Below, in pieces: positions 44,244-52,342 of a DNA stretch of 64,000 nt (position 1 is its first letter; every line of letters starts with the position of its first letter). Position numbers and translations under genes: made by a program. The stretch comes from Taklimakanibacter albus (GTDB lineage Bacteria; Pseudomonadota; Alphaproteobacteria; Rhizobiales; Aestuariivirgaceae). The stretch is taken from assembly GCF_016595235.1 (NCBI RefSeq), contig NZ_JAENHL010000007.1:1586765-1650764 (forward strand), in the 5' to 3' direction. The notes beneath the pieces were generated by a model. That model was not told the DNA's origin and made no database searches. It worked only from the letters and a program-made list of their open reading frames with translations.

Positions 44244-45380
44244 GTGCCTGAAAGAAACGCGACCTGGCGCATTGGCGTTCTGTTTTCGCGCAGCGGTGTC
44301 GCTTCCGTCACCGGAACCGAGCATTTCCTCGGCACCACGCTCGCCGTCGAGGAGATCAACGCCAAAGGCGGCGTGCTCGGCCGCCTCATCGAGCCTGTCG
44401 CTTATGATCCGGGCGGCGAGCCCGAGCTCTACCGCGCTTTCGCCCGCAAGCTTCTGGTCGAGGACGAGATCAACGTCATTTTCGGCTGCTCCATGTCGGG
44501 CAGCCGCAAGGCGGTGCTGCCGATCGTCGAGCGCCATAACGGCCTGCTCTGGTATCCCTCGATCTATGAGGGCTTCGAATTCTCCGAGAATGTCCTCTAT
44601 ACCGGCGCCACGCTGAACCAGAACACCTTCGCGCTCGCCGACTTCATCCTGCAGCGCTACGGCAAGCGCATCTTCATGGCGGGGTCGGACTATATCTATC
44701 CACGCGAATCCAACCGCGTGATGCGCGACCTGCTCGAATGCAAAGGCGGCCAGATCGTCGGCGAGCATTACGTGCCGCTCAAAGCCGACGAGAAGACATT
44801 GCGCCAGCTGATGCGCAAGATCGACGAGGCTGAGGCTGATGCGGTCTTCTCGACCATCATCGGACGCGGTGCGCGCCAGCTCTATGGCATGTATGCCGAC
44901 GCCAAGATCGACCGCAGCAAGAGGCCGATCGCCAGCCTCACTCTGGCGGAAGGCGAGATCCAGGTGATCGGGCCTGAGCGCTGCACCGGTCATGTCCTCT
45001 CCGCCCCTTATCTCGCCGCCGTCGAGAATGAGGAAAACCAGCGCTTCGTACGCGCGCTGCAGCAGCGTTTCGGCGCCGGCGCCATGGCCACCATGTGGTC
45101 GCAGACCGCCTATTCACAGATCCATCTCTTCGCCCGCGCGCTGGAGCTCGCCGAGTCGCTCGATACCCACAGGCTCGGCCAGGCGGCGCTGGCCGTCGAA
45201 TATATCTCCCCCGAAGGCCGTCTCGCTTTCGACGACAACCGCCATGTCTGGTCGACCCCGCGCATTGGCATCGCGCAGGAAGACGGACAGTTCGAGATCG
45301 CCTGGCAGTCGCAGGTGCCGATCAGGCCCGATCCCTATCTCGCCTCCATCCGCTTCGAAGAACCGTGGCTCGAGAATTGA
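44244..45380 (+). CDS. amiC: AmiC-type amide sensor (periplasmic-binding-protein fold regulator)
   Basis: A 378-residue protein of the AmiC/UrtA group without a signal peptide, as expected for the cytosolic amide sensor of Pseudomonas. Segments IGVLFSRSGVASVTGTEHFLG, GCSMSGSRKAVLPIVE, LLWYPSIYEGFE and IYPRESNRVMRDLL are typical. AmiC binds short-chain amides and releases AmiR. The start is GTG 44244 behind GAGGAAG. The AmiR gene follows after seven bases. Confidence 0.88.
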   Translation: MPERNATWRIGVLFSRSGVASVTGTEHFLGTTLAVEEINAKGGVLGRLIEPVAYDPGGEPELYRAFARKLLVEDEINVIFGCSMSGSRKAVLPIVERHNGLLWYPSIYEGFEFSENVLYTGATLNQNTFALADFILQRYGKRIFMAGSDYIYPRESNRVMRDLLECKGGQIVGEHYVPLKADEKTLRQLMRKIDEAEADAVFSTIIGRGARQLYGMYADAKIDRSKRPIASLTLAEGEIQVIGPERCTGHVLSAPYLAAVENEENQRFVRALQQRFGAGAMATMWSQTAYSQIHLFARALELAESLDTHRLGQAALAVEYISPEGRLAFDDNRHVWSTPRIGIAQEDGQFEIAWQSQVPIRPDPYLASIRFEEPWLEN

Positions 45381-45387
45381 GGCCGCT

Positions 45388-46011
45388 TTGGCAAATCTGA
45401 AGCTCATCCTCGACGATCTGCGCCAGGCGAAAATTCTGGTCATCCATCCACGCGACGATGACGGCGCCGCCCTCGTCGATCACCTGAAGCGGCTCGGCTG
45501 CGACGTGAAGGCCGTATGGCCGGCGCCCACCGCGATTCCCGCCGATACCGACGCTGTCTTCGTGCAGGTCGGCGAGACCAGCATCGAAGACCTGGCGACA
45601 CTGCTCGAAACCGCGAACACCGCCGTCATCGCGATCGTGACCTATGAAAGCCCGACCTCGCTCAAGGCGGTGATCGATCTCAACGCCCATGGCGTGCTGA
45701 CCAAGCCGTTGCGCCAGCTGGGCGTGCTGACGCAATTCGCGCTCGCCCGTTATCGCTTCAGCTACGAGGCGCGCCTCGCCAACAAGGTGAAGAAGCTCGA
45801 AGAGACGATGAAGGGTCGCCGCACCATCGAGAAGGCGGTGAAGATCCTGACCGCGATGAACGGCCTCGAAGAAGAGGCCGCCTATAAGCAGATCCGAGAT
45901 CAGGCGACGGCGAAGCGCGTCGCGGTCGTGTCGGTGGCGGAAAGCATCATCGCCGCCAATGAAGCGATGCGCGCCTTCGGGTTGAAGATCACCAAGTCCG
46001 AAGAAAGCTGA
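45388..46011 (+). CDS. amiR: AmiR-type transcription antiterminator with ANTAR domain
   Basis: A 207-residue protein: a degenerate receiver-like domain (about 15-125, KILVIHPRDDDGAALVDHLKRLG) without the phosphorylation Asp pattern, a coiled linker (LANKVKKLEETMKGRRTIEKA) and a C-terminal ANTAR RNA-binding domain (about 135-200). The start is TTG 45388 with GAGG five bases upstream. AmiR proteins bind leader RNA and block a terminator; a matching leader follows at 46140-46267. Confidence 0.88.
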   Translation: MANLKLILDDLRQAKILVIHPRDDDGAALVDHLKRLGCDVKAVWPAPTAIPADTDAVFVQVGETSIEDLATLLETANTAVIAIVTYESPTSLKAVIDLNAHGVLTKPLRQLGVLTQFALARYRFSYEARLANKVKKLEETMKGRRTIEKAVKILTAMNGLEEEAAYKQIRDQATAKRVAVVSVAESIIAANEAMRAFGLKITKSEES

Positions 46012-46020
46012 GATTCACAC

Positions 46021-46070
46021 AGCGCGCGATCAGGAAAAGTGGGCACCGGTTTTCCGTCCGATCGCGCGCT
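46021..46070. repeat. Dispersed palindromic repeat, full copy
   Basis: Outer arms AGCGCGCGAT/ATCGCGCGCT (10 bp, perfect) and inner arms GGAAAA/TTTTCC around GTGGGCACCGG. Just after the amiR stop. Confidence 0.75.
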
Positions 46071-46084
46071 AAATATAAGATTCC

Positions 46085-46132
46085 GATCACGTTTATCACT
46101 TCAGGTCGAACCGACCTGAAGTGATCGTGATC
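46085..46132. terminator. Long palindrome downstream of amiR
   Basis: ATCACTTCAGGTCG and CGACCTGAAGTGAT form a perfect 14-bp stem around AAC, with GATCACG/CGTGATC as outer arms. It lies just before the amidase promoter and probably ends the amiCR transcript. It may itself be a second repeat family. Confidence 0.6.
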
Positions 46133-46139
46133 TAAGCGC

Positions 46140-46167
46140 TTGACTGCGCATGGCAGCTATGTAACTT
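46140..46167 (+). promoter_or_regulatory. Probable promoter of the amidase leader
   Basis: TTGACT at 46140-46145 and TAACTT at 46162-46167 with 16-bp spacing form a plausible sigma-70 promoter, placing the RNA start only a few bases before the stem-loops at 46179. Confidence 0.45.
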
Positions 46168-46178
46168 CATCGACCAAC

Positions 46179-46210
46179 GAGCAGGTTTGCTCTCGCGGCA
46201 GGAATGCCGC
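46179..46210 (+). promoter_or_regulatory. Tandem hexaloop stem-loops, candidate ANTAR RNA target
   Basis: Two adjacent hairpins: GAGC-AGGTTT-GCTC and GCGGC-AGGAAT-GCCGC. ANTAR proteins bind paired stem-loops with six-base loops beginning with A. Here A is in position 1 of both, but the usual G in position 4 is not present; G occupies positions 2 and 3. The two hairpins precede an intrinsic terminator. Confidence 0.6.
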
Positions 46211-46229
46211 TCAAAATCTGGCTGGGTAG

Positions 46230-46267
46230 CCCTTGGTTCGCGGATGATTTCCGCGCCAGGGGTTTTT
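46230..46267 (+). terminator. Leader terminator upstream of the amidase gene
   Basis: CCCTTGG pairs with CCAGGGG and CGCGGA with TCCGCG around TGATT, followed by TTTTT. The terminator ends 17 bp before the TTG start of the nitrilase-family gene, so the gene can be read only if the terminator is bypassed. Confidence 0.75.
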
Positions 46268-46284
46268 GCGTTTTGGAGGGTAGC

Positions 46285-47130
46285 TTGACGGCACAGGCGA
46301 AAGCACGACCGGCAATCAAGGTTGCTTGCATTCAGTTCGAGCCGGTCTTCGGCGATGTCGATGCCAATCTCGGCATGATGGAGAAACACATCCGCACGGC
46401 GCAGGCGCAAGGTGCGAGCGTGATGATCCTGCCCGAGCTCGCCGATACCGGCTATGTCTTCCACGATGTCGATGAGGTTGGCGCCCATGCGGGGCCCATC
46501 CCTGCCGGCCGCAGCGCCAAGCGCCTCGTCGCGCTGGCCCAGGAGCTGAAAGTCTACATCGCCAGCGGCCTCGCCGAGCGCGACGGCAAGAGCTTCTTCA
46601 ACTCCGCCATCCTCTGCGGTCCTGACGGCTATATCGGCAAATACCGCAAGATCCATTTGTGGAATCGCGAGAAGCTCTATTTCGAGCCGGGTGATATGGG
46701 GCTGCCTGTCTTCGACACCGCCATCGGCAAGCTCGGCGTCGCCATTTGTTATGACGGCTGGTTTCCCGAGACCTTCCGGCAGATGTCGCTCAAAGGCGTC
46801 GAGCTCGTCTTGATCCCAACCAACTGGGTGCCGATGCCGGGCCAGACCCGTGACATGGAGCCGATGGCCAATATCCTGCACAAGGCGGCGGCGCATTCCA
46901 ACGCCATCTATATCGCCTGCGCCGACCGCGTCGGCACCGAACGCGGCCAGCCCTTCATCGGCTCGAGCCTCATCATCGGCCCGACCGGCCGGCCCATCGC
47001 CGGCCCTGCGAGCTATGACGGCGAGGAGATCCTGATCGCCGAAGTCGCACTCGATTCCGTCGCCGACAGCCGCAAGCTCAATGAGCGCAATGACGTGCTC
47101 GGCGACAGACGACCAGACGTCTACGGCTGA
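46285..47130 (+). CDS. Nitrilase-superfamily carbon-nitrogen hydrolase (probable amidase)
   Basis: A 281-residue cytosolic hydrolase with the Glu-Lys-Cys triad: Glu51 in LPELADTGY, Lys122 in KYRKIHLW, Cys155 in ICYDGWFPE. TTG 46285 is preceded by GGAGGG. It is shorter than Pseudomonas AmiE (about 346 residues) and closer to the carbamoylase/omega-amidase branches, so the substrate may be an amide or carbamoyl compound rather than acetamide. Its position behind an AmiR-type leader and before an amide-type ABC importer supports an amide. Confidence 0.88.
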   Translation: MTAQAKARPAIKVACIQFEPVFGDVDANLGMMEKHIRTAQAQGASVMILPELADTGYVFHDVDEVGAHAGPIPAGRSAKRLVALAQELKVYIASGLAERDGKSFFNSAILCGPDGYIGKYRKIHLWNREKLYFEPGDMGLPVFDTAIGKLGVAICYDGWFPETFRQMSLKGVELVLIPTNWVPMPGQTRDMEPMANILHKAAAHSNAIYIACADRVGTERGQPFIGSSLIIGPTGRPIAGPASYDGEEILIAEVALDSVADSRKLNERNDVLGDRRPDVYG

Positions 47131-47180
47131 AAGCCGGACGCACTCCAAGAAACTGCTGTCAACAACCTAGGGAGACGACC

Positions 47181-48329
47181 ATGGTAAGCAGGCTACTTCT
47201 CTTGACCCTCAGCACCGCTCTGGCGACCGGCGCCTTGGCGGACGAAGCCCCCATCAAGATCGGCATTCCGGTCGGACTGTCGGGCGCCAACAGCGTCGTG
47301 GCGCCGTCGGTGGTGCAATCGGCGGAGCTCGCGGTGGAAGAGATCAATGCGGCGGGCGGTGTGCTCGGCCGCAAGCTCGAGCTCGAAATCGCCGATGACG
47401 CCTCGGGCGCCGCCGGCGCGCAGAAGGCCTTCGACGCGCTGGTCTTCCAGAAGGAAGTCAACGCCATCATCACCATGGAGACGAGCGCGGCGCGCAATGC
47501 CGGCCTGCCCATCATCTCCAAGGGCGACATCCCCTTCATCTACACGTCCTTCTATGAAGGCCGCTCCTGCAATCCCAATCTCTTCGTCAATGCCTGGGTG
47601 CCGGAGCAGCAGGTGCCGCCGGTCGTCGACCACTTCATGAAGTCCGAGAAGGCCAAGAAGTTCTTCCTGGTCGGCAGCGACTACGCCTTCGGCCGCGGCA
47701 TGCTGCAATTCTCCCGCGCTTACATCGAGAAGGCGGGCGGTGAAGTCGTCGGCGAGGAATATCTGCCGATGGAAGGCACCGACTGGACCGCGATCATCTC
47801 CAAGCTGAAAAGCTCAGGCGCCGAGGCTCTCATCACCTCGACCGCCGGCGGCTCGCCCAATGTCACGCTCACTAAGCAATTGCGTGGCGCCGGCGTGACC
47901 CTGCCCTATGGCAATCTCGCCGTCGATGAGGGCACGGCCAAGAGCATGGGCGCCGATGCGGCCGGCATCTTCATCTCCGCCTCCTATGTGACTTCGATCG
48001 ACAGCCAGGCCAACAAGGACTTCCTGGCGGCGATGGGCAAAAAATTCGCCGGTGAGCTCAGGACGCCGAACGATCTCTCGGTGCCGCAATATGAAGGTGT
48101 CTATCTCTATAAGGCGGCGGTGGAGAAAGCGGGCTCGACCGACACCAAAGCGGTGCTCGCCGCCCTTGCCGAAGTCTCCTTCACCGGCCCGCGCGGCCCG
48201 GTGACGATGAACAAGCAGCATCACGCGCCCTTGACCATGTATCTGGGCCAGGTGCAGGAGGATGGTTCGGTCAAAATTGCCGGCACCTTCGAGAATGTCG
48301 ATCCGGGTGAACAGTGCCCTGGTCTCTGA
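47181..48329 (+). CDS. Branched-chain/amide-type ABC transporter substrate-binding protein
   Basis: A 382-residue periplasmic binding protein with a short signal peptide (residues 1-20, ending TGALA) and the LivJ/UrtA-type fold (IKIGIPVGLSGANSVVAPS, LAVEEINAAGGVLGRKLEL, FFLVGSDYAFGRGMLQF). It resembles AmiC in fold. It is 50 bp after the hydrolase and probably under the same antitermination control. A 13-bp hairpin follows it. Confidence 0.9.
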   Translation: MVSRLLLLTLSTALATGALADEAPIKIGIPVGLSGANSVVAPSVVQSAELAVEEINAAGGVLGRKLELEIADDASGAAGAQKAFDALVFQKEVNAIITMETSAARNAGLPIISKGDIPFIYTSFYEGRSCNPNLFVNAWVPEQQVPPVVDHFMKSEKAKKFFLVGSDYAFGRGMLQFSRAYIEKAGGEVVGEEYLPMEGTDWTAIISKLKSSGAEALITSTAGGSPNVTLTKQLRGAGVTLPYGNLAVDEGTAKSMGADAAGIFISASYVTSIDSQANKDFLAAMGKKFAGELRTPNDLSVPQYEGVYLYKAAVEKAGSTDTKAVLAALAEVSFTGPRGPVTMNKQHHAPLTMYLGQVQEDGSVKIAGTFENVDPGEQCPGL

Positions 48330-48342
48330 TTTAGGGGAACAG

Positions 48343-48375
48343 CAGAGGGCGGCGGACATGAACCGCCGCCCTCTG
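48343..48375 (+). terminator. Intercistronic hairpin after binding-protein gene
   Basis: CAGAGGGCGGCGG and CCGCCGCCCTCTG form a perfect 13-bp stem around seven bases, followed shortly by AAAAATTTTT. It probably attenuates transcription into the permease and ATPase genes. Confidence 0.7.
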
Positions 48376-48448
48376 CGCAAAAATTTTTGATCGCTCCCTT
48401 ATCGCCAAAGTCGAGCAACTTTGGCGGGAAGCGCTCTGGGGACAGTCG

Positions 48449-49282
48449 ATGATCGTTCTGCTCGATATTGTGACGACCGCGGCCATTCTGTTCGTCGTGG
48501 CCTCAGGCCTGCTGGCGATCTTCGGCGTGCTCAAGATCATCAATTTCGCCCATGGCGCCTGGCTGACGCTGGGCGGCTATTGCGCGGTGGTGACGACGGC
48601 GTTGGGTCTCAATCCGTGGACAGCACTGCCGCTCGCTTTCGTCGCCGGCGCGCTGCTGGGCGCCATTACCGAGATGGTCATCGTGCGCCCGCTTTATCGT
48701 CGCCCCCTCGATGCCATCCTCGCCACCTGGGGTCTCGGCATCGTCATCGGCCAGTTGATCACTTTGTGGTTTGGTCGTGACGTCCAGTTCACGCCCAACC
48801 TCCTTTCCGGCACTGTCGATCTATTCGGCGCCAGCTATTCGATCTATCGCCTGTTCACCATCGCCGCCGCCTTGATCATCGGTTGCGCCTTCGCCTTCCT
48901 GCTCGAGGGCACCAGGCTCGGCCTGTCGACCCGTGCGGTGATCATGAACGAGACGCTCGCCCGGGCGCTCGGTATCGATGTGGCGCGCGTCCGGCTCATC
49001 ACTTTCATGATCGGCACCGGCTTGACGGGGCTTGCCGGCGTCCTGCTCACGCCCCTTACGAGCGTCGATCCCAATATGGGCGTCGGCTGGCTCATCGGCG
49101 CCTTCATGCTGGTGATGGTGGCGGGCTCCTCCTTTGCAGCACTCGCTTTCGCCTGCCTCATCTTCGGTGGCGCCCAGGTGATGGTCAGTACTTTCGTCAG
49201 CCCGATCCTCGGCGGCATCACGGTGGCGGTCCTGTGCGCGCTGGTTCTGCGCGTCAGCCCGAAAGGATTTTCGCGTGGCTGA
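48449..49282 (+). CDS. Branched-chain/amide-type ABC permease (LivH type)
   Basis: A 277-residue permease with about eight membrane segments. LivH/UrtB-type features are VLKIINFAHGAWLTLGGY and TRAVIMNETLARALGIDVARV. Its end overlaps the permease-ATPase fusion by eight bases. Confidence 0.9.
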   Translation: MIVLLDIVTTAAILFVVASGLLAIFGVLKIINFAHGAWLTLGGYCAVVTTALGLNPWTALPLAFVAGALLGAITEMVIVRPLYRRPLDAILATWGLGIVIGQLITLWFGRDVQFTPNLLSGTVDLFGASYSIYRLFTIAAALIIGCAFAFLLEGTRLGLSTRAVIMNETLARALGIDVARVRLITFMIGTGLTGLAGVLLTPLTSVDPNMGVGWLIGAFMLVMVAGSSFAALAFACLIFGGAQVMVSTFVSPILGGITVAVLCALVLRVSPKGFSRG

Positions 49283-51047
49283 ACGGCGCCCCTCCTCCTT
49301 CAATTTCCGCGCCTTAATACTGGCCGGCCTCGCCGTCCTGGCGTTGCTGCTCGTGCTGTTCGGACCGATGTTCCTCGACCGCTTCACGCTCAACGTTCTC
49401 ACCCGCTCGATGATCTACGCCATGCTGGCGATCACCGTCGATCTGCTCTGGGGTTTCACCGGCGTCTTGACTTTCGGCCAGGCCGCCTTCTTCGGCATCG
49501 GCGCCTATGCCGCGGCGATGATCCTGACCCATATGGGCGCCAGCCCGGGGCTGATCGCACTCGCTTTCGCGCTCGCCATCATCGTGCCCATGCTGGTCGG
49601 CCTCGTCGTCGGTTGGCTGTCTTTCAGCTACAAGGCGACGCCGCTTTACGCGACCGTCATCTCGCTTGTCCTGCCGATCGTCACCACCCAGGTGGTCTTC
49701 TCGGGCGGCCAATGGACCGGTTCGAGCAGCGGCCTCGTCGGCTACGGCACCTTGCCTTTCGGTCTCGTCGGATTCTTCCGTCTCGCCGGCGTCTGCCTCC
49801 TCGTGCTGACGGTCGCCGCCTGGTTCTTCGTGCGCTCGGATGCCGGCAAGCTGCTCGTCGCCATTCGCGACAATGAGGTGCGCTGCGCCTATCTCGGCCT
49901 CAACCCGCAGCGCCTCAAGATCGCGCTCACCACCGTGCTCGCCGGCGTCGCCGGCCTGGCCGGCTTCCTCTTCGCCAATTCATCCGGCGTGGTGGCGCCC
50001 GAGATCACCGGCTTCGTCTTCGGCACCGAGCTCGTCATCTGGACGGCGCTCGGCGGACGCGGCACCATCATCGGGCCTGTGATGGGCACCATCGGCATCG
50101 ATTATCTGAGCGCCAATCTCTCCGGCGAATTGCCCTTCCTGTGGAATCTGGTGATCGGAACGCTGTTCGTCGCCATGATCATCCTGCTGCCGAACGGCCT
50201 CGCCGCTCTGGTGGCGAAGTTCCTGCCCGCCAGGCGCGGCGCCGGCGCCATGCGGCTCACCAACCTCGCCGCGGCGGGCGCGCAAGTCACGGCGCCGGAG
50301 GAAGCGGCGCTGCTCTCCGTGAAAGATCTCGGCAAGACCTATGGCAGCCTCAAAGTGCTGGAAGGTCTCGATTTCGATATCCGGCCGGGCGAGCTCGTAA
50401 GCCTCGTCGGCCCCAATGGCGCCGGCAAGACGAGCCTGATGCGCTGCCTGAGCGACGGCACCGAAATCTCGAGCGGCGTGGTGCGTGTCGCCGGCCAGGA
50501 GATCAACGGGCGAACGCCGAACGAGATCGTCGCCTTGGGTGTCGGCCGCAAATTCCAGGTGGCGAGCGTCTTCGAAAGCCTCGCCGTCGCCGACTGCCTG
50601 CGGCTGGCGCTGGCGGCGCGCCACCGGCCAAGCCCCGTGACGCGCGAGAGCGATCTCGCTCTGCCCACCGCGGCCCTCGACATCTTGCGGCTGACCGGGC
50701 TCGACCACATGCTCGAGCGCCCGGTCGCCGACCTCTCGCACGGGCTCAAGCAGAGCCTGGAGCTGGCGATGGTGGTGGCGCTCGAGCCGCGCCTCATTCT
50801 CCTCGACGAGCCGACCGCCGGCCTGACCAAGACCGAGCGCACCACCATTGGCGGCATCCTGCAGAAGCTCACCCGTGAGCTCGGCATCGCCGCCATCGTG
50901 GTCGAGCATGATCTCGATTTCGTCCGCACCATATCGAGCCGGGTCGTCGTGCTGCATCAGGGCCGCCTGGTGCTCGACGGCACCGTAGACGCGGTCGCCA
51001 ATTCCGAACTGGTCAAGACGATCTATTCGGGAGGCGCCCATGGCTGA
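49275..51047 (+). CDS. Fused ABC permease-ATPase (LivM-LivG type)
   Basis: A 590-residue fusion. Residues about 15-325 are a LivM-type permease (DLLWGFTGVLTFGQAAFFGIG, ALGGRGTIIGPVMGTIG). Residues about 340-590 are a LivG-type ATPase (GPNGAGKTSL, LSHGLKQSLELAMVV signature variant, LILLDEPTAGL, VVEHDLDFV). The signature LSHGL replaces the common LSGGQ, as in urea-type UrtD proteins. The fusion fixes a one-to-one ratio of the two parts. Confidence 0.92.
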   Translation: MAERRPSSFNFRALILAGLAVLALLLVLFGPMFLDRFTLNVLTRSMIYAMLAITVDLLWGFTGVLTFGQAAFFGIGAYAAAMILTHMGASPGLIALAFALAIIVPMLVGLVVGWLSFSYKATPLYATVISLVLPIVTTQVVFSGGQWTGSSSGLVGYGTLPFGLVGFFRLAGVCLLVLTVAAWFFVRSDAGKLLVAIRDNEVRCAYLGLNPQRLKIALTTVLAGVAGLAGFLFANSSGVVAPEITGFVFGTELVIWTALGGRGTIIGPVMGTIGIDYLSANLSGELPFLWNLVIGTLFVAMIILLPNGLAALVAKFLPARRGAGAMRLTNLAAAGAQVTAPEEAALLSVKDLGKTYGSLKVLEGLDFDIRPGELVSLVGPNGAGKTSLMRCLSDGTEISSGVVRVAGQEINGRTPNEIVALGVGRKFQVASVFESLAVADCLRLALAARHRPSPVTRESDLALPTAALDILRLTGLDHMLERPVADLSHGLKQSLELAMVVALEPRLILLDEPTAGLTKTERTTIGGILQKLTRELGIAAIVVEHDLDFVRTISSRVVVLHQGRLVLDGTVDAVANSELVKTIYSGGAHG

Positions 51048-51750
51048 TGCCGCGGCCAAGCTGTCGCTCGAAGGGGTAGCCAGCGGTTATGGCGCCATCA
51101 ATATCATCACCGAGCTTTCACTCGCCGTGAAAGCGGGCGAGATCTTCGCTCTCATGGGCAAGAACGGCATGGGCAAGACGACCCTGCTCAAGACGATCCT
51201 CGGCCTCATAGGCTTGCGCGCCGGCGCGATCGCCGTCGACGGCCGCTCCATTGCCGGCGCCTCGCCGGCCTCGCTCATCGCCTCGGGCATCGCTTATGGA
51301 CCACAGGAGCAGGCGCTGTTCCAGGATCTCTCCATAAAGGACAATCTGCGCCTCGCTTTGCGATCCGACCGCGAGCTCGATAACGGGCTCGATCACGTCT
51401 ACGGGCATTTCCCCTTCATGAAGGAGAGGCTCGCGCAGAAGGCCGGCACGCTCTCGGGCGGCGAGCAGAAGATGCTGATCCTCGCCCGCGCTTTGATGCT
51501 CAAGCCGAAGCTCCTGCTGCTCGACGAGATTTCCGAGGGACTGCAGCCATCGGTCGTCACCCGCATCGCCAACGCGCTGAAGGACGAGCGGCAGAAGAAC
51601 GGCACGACCATATTGCTGGTCGAGCAGAATCTCGATTTCGCCCTCGGCATCGCCGACCGCTGGGCGGTGCTGAAGCTCGGCCGCATCGATGATGAAGGTG
51701 ATGTCGCGCCCGAGGCGCGCCAGAAGATTCTGGAGCACCTCAAGATCTGA
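51040..51750 (+). CDS. Branched-chain/amide-type ABC ATP-binding protein (LivF type)
   Basis: A 236-residue ATPase: GKNGMGKTTLL, FPFMKERLAQKAGTLSGGEQ, LLLLDEISEGLQPSVV, LLVEQNLDFAL. The EISEGLQP variant of Walker B with ISEG is typical of LivF/UrtE proteins. It overlaps the preceding fusion gene by eight bases and ends the operon. Confidence 0.92.
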   Translation: MADAAAKLSLEGVASGYGAINIITELSLAVKAGEIFALMGKNGMGKTTLLKTILGLIGLRAGAIAVDGRSIAGASPASLIASGIAYGPQEQALFQDLSIKDNLRLALRSDRELDNGLDHVYGHFPFMKERLAQKAGTLSGGEQKMLILARALMLKPKLLLLDEISEGLQPSVVTRIANALKDERQKNGTTILLVEQNLDFALGIADRWAVLKLGRIDDEGDVAPEARQKILEHLKI

Positions 51751-52342
51751 AGTCAGAAAGGTTCTTCGGTCTTGTCAGTTCACTGCTGAGACAAGGTCGG
51801 TTCAGCGCAAGAAGCCCCTTGAAATTCCACTGACAGGAAACTAACGTTCCTCTTGCGCTGGACGACCTGCGCCTTCGATTGCCCCCGAGGACGACCTCTT
51901 TTCGCATTGCCGAAACAAGGAGGACGTCGCGTGGCATCCGGTTCGTACCCTTGAAAGCAAGTGCATCGCCTGACCGGGCGATGCCTCACTTGCAGGCGAC
52001 AGGGCTCCCTTGGCACGAGCCTACTCTCTTATCCTTCCCACCAAACTGCCCCTGAGCAATGGCCATGGCTGGCCCTGCCTCATCCACCACGCCAGCCACC
52101 AGGGGCCCCTTTTTCGCTTGAGGTCCAGCAGGGTTGACAGCTGCCACTGGCGGCGGCACACAGACCCTCATGCGCGAGATCGACACCCACATCGTAGCCC
52201 GGCTGGCCGGCATCCCAACAGGCGGGATGCAGGCTGATCGAGCACGCTGACAAGCGTATTGCGCGCCGCAGCCCCGCCACAGACGGACGGGGTATTTGTT
52301 GGACAGCATGTCCCGTCCATCGGCCTCTCGATGGAGTGAATA
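51751..52342. other. 592-bp region without a convincing gene
   Basis: No frame here has convincing codon usage or recognisable domains. It holds a hairpin directly after the operon (CTTGTCAG/CTGAGACAAG, 51770-51795), a long hairpin at 51957-51993 (GCAAGTGCATCGCC pairing with GGCGATGCCTCACTTGC with a two-base bulge), and a GGGGCCCCTTTTT run near 52095-52107. It could be non-coding RNA or remains of a mobile element; I cannot decide between them. Confidence 0.5.
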
